Assembly: GCF_002149925.1 (NCBI RefSeq)
Contig: NZ_MSLT01000023.1
Span: forward strand, 744,001 to 808,000
Origin: Thioflexithrix psekupsensis
Lineage (GTDB): Bacteria; Pseudomonadota; Gammaproteobacteria; Beggiatoales; Beggiatoaceae
DNA: 64,000 bases
Direction: 5' to 3'
Below are positions 9,211 to 18,725 of the stretch, piece after piece. Position 1 is the first letter of the stretch; each line of letters opens with the position of its first letter. The notes under the pieces are model-generated. The model was not told the origin of the DNA, made no database searches, and was given only the letters and a program-made list of their open reading frames with translations. The translations under genes and the position numbers were made by a program.

Positions 9211-10560
9211 ATGTTAAAACGAATTTTTTTAGCGGTTACATTATGCGTTCCATTTTTGGTTTATGGTAAAATTGATTTAGTGACATTACCGATGCGCGAT
9301 CAAGTGCAATTAACCATTTATAATCCCGCCGATTTAACCTTAGTCACAGAACAACGCAGTTTAACTTTAAAGCCCGGTATTAATCATTTAGAATTCAGTT
9401 GGGAAAATACGCTCATTGATCCCACTTCGGTGCAATTATCCGCACCCCAACATGCCGATCAAGTTCGCTTATTAGAAGTGGCTTATCCACCCAATACGCA
9501 AAATAGTGCGATTTGGCGTATTGAATCGCAAGTGGGTGGGGAAATTCCCGTAGAAATTAGTTTTTTTACTTCGGGCATTTCTTGGCAATCGCATTATTTG
9601 GCTTTATTGTCTTCTGATGAGCAGTTTTTACAGTTGCAACATTTTGTGCGGGTAGATAATCGCAGTGGAGAAGATTATGAAAATGCGCAAACTCGTTTGT
9701 TATTAGGTCAAGTGCAATTGATTGATGAAATTGCGACTTTAGCGCGCCGTTCGCCACCTTATGGTAAACCGATAATTGAAACGCCCAGACGAGAGCAAAT
9801 GGCACGCATAATGGCAGCACCCGCGCCACAAGCAGAATCATTTGAAATGGATGATGAATTAGAAGCCAGTGCAGGGGCTTTTTTAGATTTAAAGCAAGTG
9901 TTTAAAGAGCAATTATCAGAATATACTATTTACACCATTGAAGGTACGGAAACGATTTTAAATCAATGGGGCAAACGTTTGCAGGCTTTTGAGAAGGAAA
10001 AAATTCCTGTTGAGGCGTTATATCGTCATGATGAACAGCGTTATGGCACGGAAACACGGCGTTTTTTAAGTTTTATTAATAATGCAGAGCATCAATTAGG
10101 GCTTAATCCTTTACCCGAAGGGACAGTGAATTTATTTAGAAAAAATGCCGATTCGCATTTAACTTTTATTGCCGATACCACCATGCGTTATATTCCTGTG
10201 GAGCAGAAAGTAGAATGGGATTTAGGTGTTGCCCGCGAGGTGTTAATTGAACCCGTATTGTTACATTATGCCACTGAGAATTATCTATTTGATAATCGTG
10301 GTAACGTGGATGGATTTGATAGGGTTGAAAAATGGCAATTAACCGTGCGCAATATGCAATCTTTGCCCATTGTGGTGGAAATAATGCGCCACGCGCCGCA
10401 TGCTTATTGGCAAGTGCAATATACGGAAATGGCACACGCAATTTATGAACGATTAGACAGTACCCGTTTTCAATATCGTCTGCGTTTAAACCCGCACAGT
10501 GAGGCAGTCCTTAATTATACGCTCACTTTACGCGAAGGTTCTCGACAATCAGATCGTTAA
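9211..10560 (+). CDS. Exported DUF4139-family protein, copy 1
   Basis: A 449-residue protein with a Sec signal peptide (K/R n-region, hydrophobic core, cleavage near VYG-K). The N-terminal part has the sequence IYNPADLTLVTEQRSLTLKPG, typical of DUF4139 proteins, in which a short strand precedes a beta-sandwich. The C-terminal part has LPEGTVNLFRKN followed by strands ending in LRLNPHSEAVLNYTL. AGAAGGA sits 8 nt before the ATG. It is probably periplasmic or surface-associated. DUF4139 has no established biochemical role. A paralogue follows after about 50 nt, giving a tandem pair in the same operon as the giant protein and ferredoxin. Confidence 0.75.
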   Translation: MLKRIFLAVTLCVPFLVYGKIDLVTLPMRDQVQLTIYNPADLTLVTEQRSLTLKPGINHLEFSWENTLIDPTSVQLSAPQHADQVRLLEVAYPPNTQNSAIWRIESQVGGEIPVEISFFTSGISWQSHYLALLSSDEQFLQLQHFVRVDNRSGEDYENAQTRLLLGQVQLIDEIATLARRSPPYGKPIIETPRREQMARIMAAPAPQAESFEMDDELEASAGAFLDLKQVFKEQLSEYTIYTIEGTETILNQWGKRLQAFEKEKIPVEALYRHDEQRYGTETRRFLSFINNAEHQLGLNPLPEGTVNLFRKNADSHLTFIADTTMRYIPVEQKVEWDLGVAREVLIEPVLLHYATENYLFDNRGNVDGFDRVEKWQLTVRNMQSLPIVVEIMRHAPHAYWQVQYTEMAHAIYERLDSTRFQYRLRLNPHSEAVLNYTLTLREGSRQSDR

Positions 10561-10610
10561 TATTTCTATTATTTTACCTATTTCGTAAATTGAGAAAGTG
10601 GGAGAGAAAA

Positions 10611-11738
10611 GTGCGTGGCTTAAATTTATTATTATGTCTAAGTTTCTTGGTATTGCACGCGATAAATCCTGTCGAAGCACGGATTAAATTGGTGGCATTG
10701 CCCGAACGACAAGCCACTCAAGTGCAGTTAGAAAATGAACAGCACACCTTATTGTCTGAAGAACGCGAATTAAATTTGCAGGCAGGCAGCACAGAAATTG
10801 ATTTTTCTTGGCAAAATGTGCAGATTCTGCCTGATTCTATTCATTTAATGGTGTTGGAACAACAGGCTCCTGTGCGTTTATTAAGTGTCAGTTATCCTCC
10901 AAATGCGCAGGCTTTAGTCTGGACGATTTCGAGTCCAAATGCACAAACCATTCGAGTGCGTATTAATTATTTATTGCGTCATTTAGATCGGCTCATTACT
11001 TATGAAGCAAAAGCCAATGCGAAAGAAACGCAATTGGAGTTAATGGGATCGCTGGTGTTGCGTAATTTTTCTGGTGAAGATTTATTTAATACTCAATTCC
11101 AATTGGCAGCGGATCAATTTGTAAAAACAGATTTGCGCAATCAAGAAACTAAGCGGTTACAATTTTTATTAAAAACCGCAATTCCAATGCAAAAACGATT
11201 TGTTTTTGATGCACGAGTTTTACCGTGGGAGCCGGAATTGCAGGAGAAAAATGTAGGCATTCCTGTGTTTTATGAATTGAAAAATACCGCAGAATCGCAA
11301 TTGGGACAAATGGCGTTGTGGGCAGGAAAAACGCGGCTTTATGGCACGGACAGTCAGGGGGGGAAGGTGTTTTTAGGCGAGGATCGAGCGGCATTTACGC
11401 CGGTGGGCGATACGCTGTCGCTGCAAATTGGAGAAAGTCGGGATGTGGTGGTGACACAGCGGGTATTGTCTGAAAAACGCTTAAATGAACGCCGCAATCA
11501 TAAAAATCAAGTGGTGTTATATGATGTGGAAGAAACGATGCAAGTGACTTTAGAAAATTTCCGCGATGAAAGTGTATTGATGACTTTAAAACAAGGCATG
11601 GATAGCGAATGGGAAATGATGAAAACATCGCACCCTTTTGTGCAGAAATCTTTTGATTTAATTGAATTTGAACTTAACCTTCCTGCCCGTGAAAAAGTAG
11701 TGGTCGATTACACTTATCAACGTCGCCATCAAAATTAG
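10611..11738 (+). CDS. Exported DUF4139-like protein, copy 2
   Basis: A 375-residue protein from the GTG at 10611, which has GGAGAG four bases upstream and yields a compact signal peptide (RGLNLLLCLSFLVLHA). A TTG at 10590 would add seven residues but lacks a ribosome site. It shares with copy 1 the pattern of a Q-V-Q-L-strand, 'LNLQAGSTEIDFSWQNV', 'PDSIHLMVLEQQAPVRLLSVSYPPNAQ' and a C-terminal beta domain. Overall identity is moderate and it lacks the central insert present in copy 1. It is followed by a perfect 11-bp hairpin, so it ends the operon. The function is unknown. Confidence 0.7.
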   Translation: MRGLNLLLCLSFLVLHAINPVEARIKLVALPERQATQVQLENEQHTLLSEERELNLQAGSTEIDFSWQNVQILPDSIHLMVLEQQAPVRLLSVSYPPNAQALVWTISSPNAQTIRVRINYLLRHLDRLITYEAKANAKETQLELMGSLVLRNFSGEDLFNTQFQLAADQFVKTDLRNQETKRLQFLLKTAIPMQKRFVFDARVLPWEPELQEKNVGIPVFYELKNTAESQLGQMALWAGKTRLYGTDSQGGKVFLGEDRAAFTPVGDTLSLQIGESRDVVVTQRVLSEKRLNERRNHKNQVVLYDVEETMQVTLENFRDESVLMTLKQGMDSEWEMMKTSHPFVQKSFDLIEFELNLPAREKVVVDYTYQRRHQN

Positions 11739-11746
11739 TTTTTAAA

Positions 11747-11790
11747 CGTGTCTGAATGCGTTAATTCTAAATTCAGACACGCTTTATTCT
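11747..11790. terminator. Bidirectional hairpin between convergent genes
   Basis: Arms 11747-11757 and 11771-11781 are perfect 11-bp complements with a 13-nt loop. A T-rich stretch follows on the + side and a T-run (complement of the bases before 11747) follows on the - side. It sits between the convergent stops of the DUF4139 gene and the coiled-coil gene, so it can terminate both. Confidence 0.75.
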
Positions 11791-12473
11791 TCAGAGTTAT
11801 CCTGCATTTTTGCAAAGCTCATTTCACCACTTAAACGCGATACCATTCGACCAAATAATTTAGCTAAATCATCTCGATTTACTTTCTCTTCTTGCAAGCG
11901 TTGTAATTCTCGTGTCATTTCCGTTTTTAATTCGGCATATTGTTGATTTTGTCGCCGTAATAATTCTTGAAAAAATGTTTTTAATTGCTGCTTAATTTGT
12001 TGTAACGATTGGGTCATGTCTTGGCGCAATTGTTCAATATCTGCGCGCAGTTCTATTTGCACCCGTTGATTTTCGGCTTGAGCCATACCCAGAGGCGTTT
12101 TTGGGGTGTCGCTTTTTGGGTTTTTTCCTTGTTCACGCTGTAATTGTTCTTGTAAATCAAGTAAATGCGTTTCAAACTGCATTTCTAATTGCTGTAAACG
12201 CTGTTCAGCCGCATTTGCCCGCTGCGATAAGGTTTGGGTGGTTTGGTGGTCGGCTGCGTGTAATTCTTGACTTAATACGGCTAAACGACTTTCTAATAAT
12301 TGCAAACGGTTTTGCCATTCCTGTTGTAATTGTTCTGTTTCTCGTTGCAATTCATTGGATAATTGCGCGATTTGTTTTTGCAATTCATGTTCTGTTGCAC
12401 CAAATAATAAACCACGAATTTGCGACATTGCCGCATTTTGATTTAATTCTTGATAGGAGAGAGAAACAGACAT
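11784..12473 (-). CDS. Coiled-coil protein downstream of mgtE, function unknown
   Basis: A 229-residue protein made almost entirely of heptad-like Leu/Gln/Glu repeats, with two coiled-coil blocks (about 30-120 and 140-205) separated by a short Lys/Pro linker (KNPKSDTPKTP). It ends in a small conserved-looking segment, DDLAKLFGRMVSRLSGEMSF. There is no signal peptide or membrane helix. The ATG at 12473 is chosen because AAAGGA lies about 7 nt upstream; a longer frame to 12542 would overlap mgtE and has no ribosome site. It lies 65 bp after mgtE on the same strand, so co-transcription is likely. I know of no established function. Confidence 0.75.
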   Translation of the reverse strand: MSVSLSYQELNQNAAMSQIRGLLFGATEHELQKQIAQLSNELQRETEQLQQEWQNRLQLLESRLAVLSQELHAADHQTTQTLSQRANAAEQRLQQLEMQFETHLLDLQEQLQREQGKNPKSDTPKTPLGMAQAENQRVQIELRADIEQLRQDMTQSLQQIKQQLKTFFQELLRRQNQQYAELKTEMTRELQRLQEEKVNRDDLAKLFGRMVSRLSGEMSFAKMQDNSEE

Positions 12474-12538
12474 TATTTTTTCCTTTGAATTTTTTGTCAG
12501 AAATGGAAAATAAACGACCCATTCTGATGCTGACAAAT

Positions 12539-13981
12539 TCACAATAAAACCACCACCGCTAATCCTAAGAAAATAAAAAATCCCATGCTATCTGTCATAA
12601 AAGTAAGCATCACACTGCTTCCAATAGCCGGATCACGATTTAAACGATGTAATGTTAGCGGAACTAATGTACCAGTTAAAGCAGCGATAATCAAATTTAA
12701 TATCATTGCCGAAGTCATGACTAAAGATAATGTCATATCTTGATACAAAACAAAGGTAAATAAACCCATGACACTGCCCCATAATGTGCCGTTTAATAGA
12801 GAAATGCTTAATTCTTTAGCAAATAAATAACGCACATTACTGCGATTAATTTGTTTTAATGCTAAACCGCGAATCACTAATGCAACGGTTTGATTTCCTG
12901 TATTTCCTCCCACGCTGGCAACAATCGGCATTAATGTCGCCAAAGCCACTAATTGTACAATCGCATCTTCAAAAACGCTGATCACCCGCGAGGCAAAAAA
13001 TGCCGTCATTAAATTAACCCCTAACCATAACCAACGATTACGCGCACTGTGCCATACGGGCGCAAATAAATCTTCCTCTTCCGTTAAACCCACTTGCCCT
13101 AAACGCTCCTTTTTAGCCCGCTCCTCTACAAAATCCATAACCAAATCAATACCAATTCGCCCCACCACTTGATTATGTGAATTTAATACGGGCGCGGAAA
13201 TTAAATCATAACGCTCAAAAGCTCCTGTGGCTTCCCCCGCATCATCATGGGTATAAAAGAAAACCACATCGGGATTCATTAATTCTGACACTAAACTGTC
13301 TGGAGAACTAATTAATAATTTATTTAGTTTTAATCCACCTTTTAATAATCCCTCACGATCCACCACAAATAATTGATCCAAATCATTAGGAATTTCCCCG
13401 CGTCGACGCAAATAACGCAGCACCACATCGATAGAAATATCCTCCCGCACCATCACCACGTCAAACTCCATTAAAGCCCCCACAGAGCCTTCTGGGAAGG
13501 TCATGACGGATTGCACCTGTTCACGGTCTGATTGATCCAGCGATTTCATGACCGCAATCACCATGTCACTGGGTAAATCAGGCATTAAATCCGCAATTTC
13601 ATCAGATTCTAAATGTTCAACGGCATGAATTAATTCTTTATGTTCTAAATCGTCAATCAAAGAAGCCCGCACCGCATCGCTCACTTCTAACAATACCGCG
13701 CCATAACGTTTCACATCAATTAAATCCCATACCATAATGCGTTGTGGTAAAGGCAATTGTTCTAAAACATAAGCAATATCCGCAGGATGCAAAGATTCTA
13801 ATTTTTGACGCAATTCAGCCAATTGTTGTTTAGCCACTAAAGTCTGAATTAATTCCTGACGAGGCGAATCTTGTTTTTTTACTAAATGACTCACTAATTG
13901 TTGTTTATTCAGTAAATAAATAATTTGTTTTAAAGTATCTTCTAAATTGCGTTGGTGCAAAATGGGAGGATGTTCTGTCAT
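12539..13981 (-). CDS. mgtE: Magnesium transporter MgtE
   Basis: A 480-residue protein with the full MgtE order. A helical N-domain (to ~residue 155, including LHPADIAYVLEQL) is followed by two CBS domains (SVGALMEF, then the second up to ~300), a plug helix and five transmembrane helices. The pore region contains LMPIVASVGGNTGNQT, whose helix-5/2 GNxGNQ segment is a family hallmark. The CBS and N domains sense cytosolic Mg2+ and gate the channel in characterised homologues. The gene begins with ATG at 13981, preceded by a weak GGTTGATC-like site. No known Mg2+ riboswitch could be recognised in the upstream ~280 bp. Confidence 0.95.
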   Translation of the reverse strand: MTEHPPILHQRNLEDTLKQIIYLLNKQQLVSHLVKKQDSPRQELIQTLVAKQQLAELRQKLESLHPADIAYVLEQLPLPQRIMVWDLIDVKRYGAVLLEVSDAVRASLIDDLEHKELIHAVEHLESDEIADLMPDLPSDMVIAVMKSLDQSDREQVQSVMTFPEGSVGALMEFDVVMVREDISIDVVLRYLRRRGEIPNDLDQLFVVDREGLLKGGLKLNKLLISSPDSLVSELMNPDVVFFYTHDDAGEATGAFERYDLISAPVLNSHNQVVGRIGIDLVMDFVEERAKKERLGQVGLTEEEDLFAPVWHSARNRWLWLGVNLMTAFFASRVISVFEDAIVQLVALATLMPIVASVGGNTGNQTVALVIRGLALKQINRSNVRYLFAKELSISLLNGTLWGSVMGLFTFVLYQDMTLSLVMTSAMILNLIIAALTGTLVPLTLHRLNRDPAIGSSVMLTFMTDSMGFFIFLGLAVVVLL

Positions 13982-14197
13982 GGGAGATCAACCTTAGATA
14001 AAGAGGATAGAAAAATGGTGGAGAAGTGGAGAGAATTGATTTTTTATTTTTTTGTGAAATGGCTAAGACGGATCATAAGTCCTTTTATCTGTTGATTCAA
14101 TCCCTTTATCCTTAAATCTCCTGAATCTTATTCATAAACACACTATGACGATATTAAATCAGGGAGGAAAAATAATTTTTTTATCATGGTTTATTGC

Positions 14198-14227
14198 TTG
14201 ACAAAGGAGTGGTATCAATAACCTTAA
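14198..14227 (+). promoter_or_regulatory. Possible sigma-70 promoter for the 48-residue ORF
   Basis: A perfect TTGACA at 14198-14203 is followed after 17-18 bp by a poor -10 (CCTTAA). Only the -35 is convincing. Confidence 0.3.
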
Positions 14228-14258
14228 TGATCATGTTATTTTTAAAGGAGAATGGACA

Positions 14259-14405
14259 ATGAATACTATTATGTTATTGGTATTGTTCACTTTATTGGGC
14301 TTGATACTGGCTGCGGTTGTGGGCTGGTTTCTGTTTGCCGAACACGGCGCGCATCCTACGGTCAATGCAGTGAAAACAGATGATGATCAGCATTTATTTA
14401 TTTAA
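14259..14405 (+). CDS. 48-residue single-span membrane protein
   Basis: A short ORF with one hydrophobic helix (residues 5-28) followed by a hydrophilic tail that carries two His and an acidic DDDQH stretch. AAAGGAG lies 9-10 nt before the ATG, an unusually good ribosome site for this window. A TTGACA -35 element is found further upstream. It resembles the small membrane peptides that accompany oxidases or transporters, but I recognise no specific family. It is convergent with the YfiN-like gene, with 16 bp between the stops. Confidence 0.6.
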   Translation: MNTIMLLVLFTLLGLILAAVVGWFLFAEHGAHPTVNAVKTDDDQHLFI

Positions 14406-14421
14406 TTATTTTGCGGTTATT

Positions 14422-16563
14422 TTAAGTTTCCGCGCTGAGGGGATAACAGTAACTATAACCAAACTGCTCACTGAGATTAAGCGGATTTTTGAGCAATTGA
14501 TGAAAATCTGCTGCGGGCATGGGTTTACCGAATAAATAACCCTGCACATAATCGCAATCATAATTGCGTAGAAAGTGCAGTTGTTCAATGGTTTCTACCC
14601 CTTCAGCGACGACCGCTAATTTTAAGTTATGTGCCATCGCAATAATGGCAGTCACTAATGCACAATCATCTTCATCTTCAGGAATATCACGCACAAAAGA
14701 TTGATCAATCTTTAACGTATCAATGGGAAAACGCTTTAAATAACTCAGCGAAGAATAACCTGTGCCAAAATCATCGACAGAAATTTGCATTCCTAATTTT
14801 TTTAATGCTTTTAATGTTTCAATAGTATCTTCTGCATTAGGCATAATTAGGCTTTCGGTTAATTCTAATTCTAAGCGGCTTGGATTCATAGATAAATCGG
14901 CGATCATTTTCTCAATACTATTCAACAAATCTTCTTGTACAAATTGCCGTGCGGATAAATTGACAGAAACGTTTAGAGAATGAGGATAAATCGACTGCCA
15001 TTTCATATTTTCTTGACACGCGGTACGCAACACCCATTCCCCAATGGGAATAATTAAACCCGTGTCCTCTGCTAAAGGAATAAATTGCGCGGGAGGCACT
15101 AAATTAAAATCAGGACTGCGCCAACGCACCAATGCCTCCGCGCCCACAATTTGCCCCGTGCGAATGTCGAAACGTGGTTGATACCATACTTCAAATTGTT
15201 CAAATTCAAGAGCTTGGCGCAATTTATGTTCCATATTTAAACGCGCTGCCGAAGCGGCATTGGCACTGGAAGTATAAAAGCGATAATTATTTCTTCCTTG
15301 ATTTTTTGCCATGTACATTCCCGCATCAGCATTTTTCATTAAGCTGCCGACATCACGTCCATCTTTAGGATAAATACTAATGCCAATACTGGGCGTAACA
15401 TATAATTCTTGTTCATGAAAACTAAATGGTAAAGTTAAGGCTTTAATAATATGTTCTGCAACAATGCCAGCATTAGCAGGTTCTCTCACGTTACGCAATA
15501 ATAACGTAAATTCATCTCCTCCCAAACGTGCCACCGTATCTTCAGGCTGATTTGTACAAGTTAATAAACGTTGTGCCACTTCTTGCAATAGGCGATCTCC
15601 GGCGGCATGTCCTAAAGTATCATTAATGTATTTAAAACGATCTAAATCAATGAACAATACCGCTAATAATTCATTATTTTCATCTGCGTGATGAATCGCC
15701 TGTTCCACGCGTTTAATAAATAAAGCACGATTAGGTAAATTAGTCAGGGCATCATGATAGGCTTGATAAGTTAATTTTAGATTTAATTTTTTTAATTCAG
15801 CCGTTCGATTGGCCACGGTTTGTTCTAAATGTTCGCGGTGTTTCTCTAATTCTTCATCTCGTTGCTCTACCACTTGTAACATTTCATTAAAACCATTGAC
15901 CAAAATGCCAATTTCATCGTGATGATCAATCGTTGCACGCAAGGCATAATTTTTTTCATGGGAAACGCGATGTGTTAAATCAACCAATGATAAAATAGGA
16001 CGAGTAATCACGCCCTGCAATGCGGTTGATAATAAAAAGGCAATTAATACCGAAACCAGCACAATTCCAAAAGCAATACTCACGTAAGTGCGAATGCGTT
16101 GATATAATAAATTACGGTCTAATAATAAAACAATATCGCCTTGATGTTCATTTTCTGGACTTTGCATGGGCATTGAAAATTGCAAATAGGCGTGAGAATA
16201 ATAGAATTGATGCGCTTTTATATCGCCTAATAAAGCAGGTTTAGCCGTTTCTTTACGCACATAAGTGGCAAAAGGTTCTGATTGGCGATTAGAAAAAATC
16301 TGCGCCATGACGATAGAGTGGTCAGCTTCTAAGGCTTTTAAGGCGTAAGTGGCGGTTTCTGCGTCGTGAAAATGCAGTGCGGATGCGGCACTGCTGGCGG
16401 TGATGCGGGTTTTGGTGCGCAGATCGCTGTCCATTGTGGCTTGCAAAGTGAGCAACTCATTGACCATAAACGCCGTGCTGGATAACAATAGCACCACGCT
16501 GCTGATTAGCAGCATAATTAAGGTTAATTTATAGCGAATGGATAAATCTTTAAAACGCACCAC
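14422..16563 (-). CDS. YfiN-like CHASE8-HAMP-GGDEF-EAL c-di-GMP enzyme
   Basis: A 713-residue membrane protein. TM1 is at about 10-32, followed by a periplasmic CHASE8-type domain with an [16 protein letters not shown] segment, TM2 (~165-190), HAMP and a coiled coil. A GGDEF domain has an intact GGDEF near residue 345. An EAL domain has EAL near 474, and conserved ELTESL and [10 protein letters not shown] motifs. Both active sites look intact, so it could make and degrade c-di-GMP. YfiN/TpbB proteins usually stop after GGDEF, so the added EAL is notable. The YfiR-like gene ends 55 bp upstream on the same strand. In characterised systems periplasmic YfiR represses YfiN; I infer the same here. 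Confidence 0.9.
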   Translation of the reverse strand: MVRFKDLSIRYKLTLIMLLISSVVLLLSSTAFMVNELLTLQATMDSDLRTKTRITASSAASALHFHDAETATYALKALEADHSIVMAQIFSNRQSEPFATYVRKETAKPALLGDIKAHQFYYSHAYLQFSMPMQSPENEHQGDIVLLLDRNLLYQRIRTYVSIAFGIVLVSVLIAFLLSTALQGVITRPILSLVDLTHRVSHEKNYALRATIDHHDEIGILVNGFNEMLQVVEQRDEELEKHREHLEQTVANRTAELKKLNLKLTYQAYHDALTNLPNRALFIKRVEQAIHHADENNELLAVLFIDLDRFKYINDTLGHAAGDRLLQEVAQRLLTCTNQPEDTVARLGGDEFTLLLRNVREPANAGIVAEHIIKALTLPFSFHEQELYVTPSIGISIYPKDGRDVGSLMKNADAGMYMAKNQGRNNYRFYTSSANAASAARLNMEHKLRQALEFEQFEVWYQPRFDIRTGQIVGAEALVRWRSPDFNLVPPAQFIPLAEDTGLIIPIGEWVLRTACQENMKWQSIYPHSLNVSVNLSARQFVQEDLLNSIEKMIADLSMNPSRLELELTESLIMPNAEDTIETLKALKKLGMQISVDDFGTGYSSLSYLKRFPIDTLKIDQSFVRDIPEDEDDCALVTAIIAMAHNLKLAVVAEGVETIEQLHFLRNYDCDYVQGYLFGKPMPAADFHQLLKNPLNLSEQFGYSYCYPLSAET

Positions 16564-16618
16564 TTATAATCCTCTGCATGAGATTTATTTTTTTCATTAT
16601 ATCTGGCTTTCTGAATCT

Positions 16619-17104
16619 TTAATAGACCGTTTTTGCAATTTTTAAAATATTGGCGGTGAAGCGGATATTGGCTTTATCTGCTGATGTTCTATTAATATTA
16701 AATTGATTGCCATCGGCATTTAAAAACTCAACCATTCCTCCGTTTTTAGCAAAGTTTTTAGTGCTGCTTACGGTTAAAATACCAGAACCCGCTTGTTCAA
16801 TCGCGGAATATAATATGGCACAATCATGACTTTGGGGATTGCCGCTAATGGCTTTTGCTTCTAATGCACGTCCTTGAATTTTCTTACCCGCAATCACTTG
16901 TTCTAAACGGCTGAGATTCACTTCTTTGCCGATGAGGCAAAACACCAAAGGTTGCTCTGTTTGTGGCCAACGCACATATTGTGCCACTGCGTATAGGGAA
17001 TCGGCTTTATTGGCCTCTTGCTCGCCATTGACCAGTACCAGCCCCATAATGACCAGTAAAAACAAAGTCCTAAGCCAAAACGTCAGTAAGTTCATGTTAG
17101 TCAT
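16619..17104 (-). CDS. YfiR-family periplasmic regulator (DUF4154)
   Basis: A 161-residue protein with an N-terminal hydrophobic signal segment, then the YfiR fold: AVAQYVRWP, LVFCLIGKE, SHDCAILY and a final NIRFTANILKIAK helix. The two cysteines match the conserved pair that forms a disulfide in YfiR proteins. In that family it binds and inhibits the periplasmic domain of the cognate diguanylate cyclase, and redox or envelope stress relieves inhibition. The cognate cyclase lies immediately downstream in the same transcription direction. Two adjacent ATGs (17104 and 17094) are possible starts and neither has a strong ribosome site. Confidence 0.85.
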   Translation of the reverse strand: MTNMNLLTFWLRTLFLLVIMGLVLVNGEQEANKADSLYAVAQYVRWPQTEQPLVFCLIGKEVNLSRLEQVIAGKKIQGRALEAKAISGNPQSHDCAILYSAIEQAGSGILTVSSTKNFAKNGGMVEFLNADGNQFNINRTSADKANIRFTANILKIAKTVY

Positions 17105-17448
17105 TATTCTAAAAAATTGATGTTTTCAAAAGAGAGACCGCAGCTTGAAAAACCACTTCCTCTGAATGATTTAAACCGATGCTTAAAATAGATTAAGCAA
17201 TGATCGGCAAAATTTATTTTACACAGCCTCAACACCAACAACAGTTTTAATCCATCTTAATTTTATACTTAATTGATGGAAAAATGGAGAGGGTTAATTT
17301 ATTTTTTAAATGTGGGCAATGGCATTTCACTGACTCCACTGTTTTTTATTCAGCGATGATCAAATGTTTCTATTCTTGATCTCTTTGCCACTAAGTAAAA
17401 TGTGACAATAAGAGTTTCTAGCACTTTAAACGTCTCAACCTCCTCTGT

Positions 17449-17495
17449 TCTCATTTTTGAAACAAGTAAAGGGGTTTATTGTTACAAAAATGAGA
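17449..17495. repeat. Inverted repeat, 10-bp arms
   Basis: TCTCATTTTT at 17449-17458 and its exact complement at 17486-17495 are separated by 27 nt. The spacing is wide for a terminator. It could be an operator or part of an RNA structure ahead of moaA. Confidence 0.4.
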
Positions 17496-17606
17496 CAGTT
17501 ATTCCATGTATAGGATTATTGACTTATCGTTATTTCTTTGTTTATTGCGCTGTTTTATTGCAGATGCGGTTAAAATTCTCTCCTGTTTCTTTTTAAATAC
17601 AAAGGC

Positions 17607-17635
17607 TTGACAAAACACACGGCAACATCTAAAAA
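17607..17635 (+). promoter_or_regulatory. Candidate moaA promoter
   Basis: A perfect TTGACA (17607-17612), 17-bp spacer and TAAAAA (17630-17635), about 90 bp before the moaA start. Confidence 0.45.
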
Positions 17636-17727
17636 TAATCCACAAACTCTGCTTTGGCTTGGGTATATTTCTTGCGGATTACTGTGTCACCACCATTTCC
17701 TTAAAAAAATTATTGGAATTATCACTC

Positions 17728-18723
17728 ATGACTTCTCCTCTCATTGATAAGTTTAATCGTCAAATCACTTATGTGCGCCTTTCTGTGACGGATCGTTGTG
17801 ATTTTCGCTGTGTTTATTGCATGAGTGAAAAAATGACGTTTATGCCACGGGCGCAATTATTAACGTTGGAAGAATTAGCCTTAATTGGACGCGCTTTTGT
17901 GGAGTTGGGAGTGGGGAAAATTCGCATTACGGGCGGAGAGCCGTTGGTGCGCAATAATGTGTTGCAATTATTTGAATCTTTGGGGCAATTGTCGGGTTTA
18001 AAAGAATTGGTTTTAACCACCAATGGTTCTCAATTGCCGCGGTTAGCAAAACCATTGCGCGATGCGGGAGTGAAACGGATTAATATTAGCTTAGACAGTT
18101 TGCGTCCTGAGCGATTTCAGCGCATTACTCGCGTCGGGCGTTTAGAACAGGTTTTAAAAGGAATTACTGCTGCAAAAGCCGCAGGATTTGAAAATATTAA
18201 ATTGAATGCGGTTATTCTTAAACATCGCAATGAAGATGAAATTATTGATCTGGTTAATTTTGCGATTGATCAGGAATTAGACATTACTTTTATTGAGGAA
18301 ATGCCACTTGGTGCCATCGGTGATCATGATCGGGCAGAAGTGTATTATTCCAGTGATATGATTTATCGGGATTTGTCTAACGTATTCACTTTATTACCGA
18401 CGGTAGAAAATACGGGCGGCCCGTCGAAATATTTTCGTATTCCTCATGTTAAAACCCGTATTGGGTTTATTTCTCCCCACAGTCACAATTTTTGTGAAAG
18501 TTGTAATCGGGTGCGTGTGACGACGGAAGGACGTTTATTACTGTGCTTGGGACAGGAGCATTCGGTGGATTTAAAACGAGTGATTCGCGCTCACCCCAGT
18601 GAAATTGAGCCGTTAAAACAAGCGATTATCGATGCAATGGCGATTAAACCCAAAGGACATGATTTTGATTTAAATCGTATTCAGCCCGTGATTTTGCGCC
18701 ACATGAATGTGACAGGTGGTTGA
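17728..18723 (+). CDS. moaA: GTP 3',8-cyclase MoaA
   Basis: A 331-residue radical SAM enzyme that starts molybdopterin synthesis by converting GTP to 3',8-cyclo-GTP. The N-terminal [4Fe-4S] ligands are C24, C28 and C31 (C-x3-C-x2-C). The ITGGEPLVR segment binds SAM, and the C-terminal cluster motif lies in CESCNRVRVTTEGRLLLCLG. The protein ends in Gly-Gly, as active MoaA does. I chose the ATG at 17728 (GGAA nine bases upstream), which gives the usual family length; an earlier in-frame TTG would add 23 residues. fdhD follows at once, linking the cofactor to formate dehydrogenase. Confidence 0.97.
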   Translation: MTSPLIDKFNRQITYVRLSVTDRCDFRCVYCMSEKMTFMPRAQLLTLEELALIGRAFVELGVGKIRITGGEPLVRNNVLQLFESLGQLSGLKELVLTTNGSQLPRLAKPLRDAGVKRINISLDSLRPERFQRITRVGRLEQVLKGITAAKAAGFENIKLNAVILKHRNEDEIIDLVNFAIDQELDITFIEEMPLGAIGDHDRAEVYYSSDMIYRDLSNVFTLLPTVENTGGPSKYFRIPHVKTRIGFISPHSHNFCESCNRVRVTTEGRLLLCLGQEHSVDLKRVIRAHPSEIEPLKQAIIDAMAIKPKGHDFDLNRIQPVILRHMNVTGG

Positions 18724-18725
18724 AG

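Larger units (their letters stand above)
17105..17727. other. Divergent intergenic region between yfiR-like gene and moaA
   Basis: About 620 bp without a convincing gene. It holds a spaced inverted repeat (17449-17458 and 17486-17495) and a promoter-like sequence near 17607. The rest is AT-rich. I could not match it to the molybdenum-cofactor riboswitch. Confidence 0.6.

Noticed and set aside
12101-12547. 148-residue open frame on the plus strand over the coiled-coil gene
   Set aside because: It overlaps the coiled-coil gene on the other strand, which has a ribosome site and heptad structure; this frame has no recognisable family and no good start.
17402-17596. 64-residue frame upstream of moaA
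   Set aside because: Lies across the inverted repeat and lacks a ribosome site.
17105-17727. Molybdenum-cofactor riboswitch upstream of moaA
   Set aside because: Considered because of gene order, but I could not match the conserved core; only a simple inverted repeat was found.
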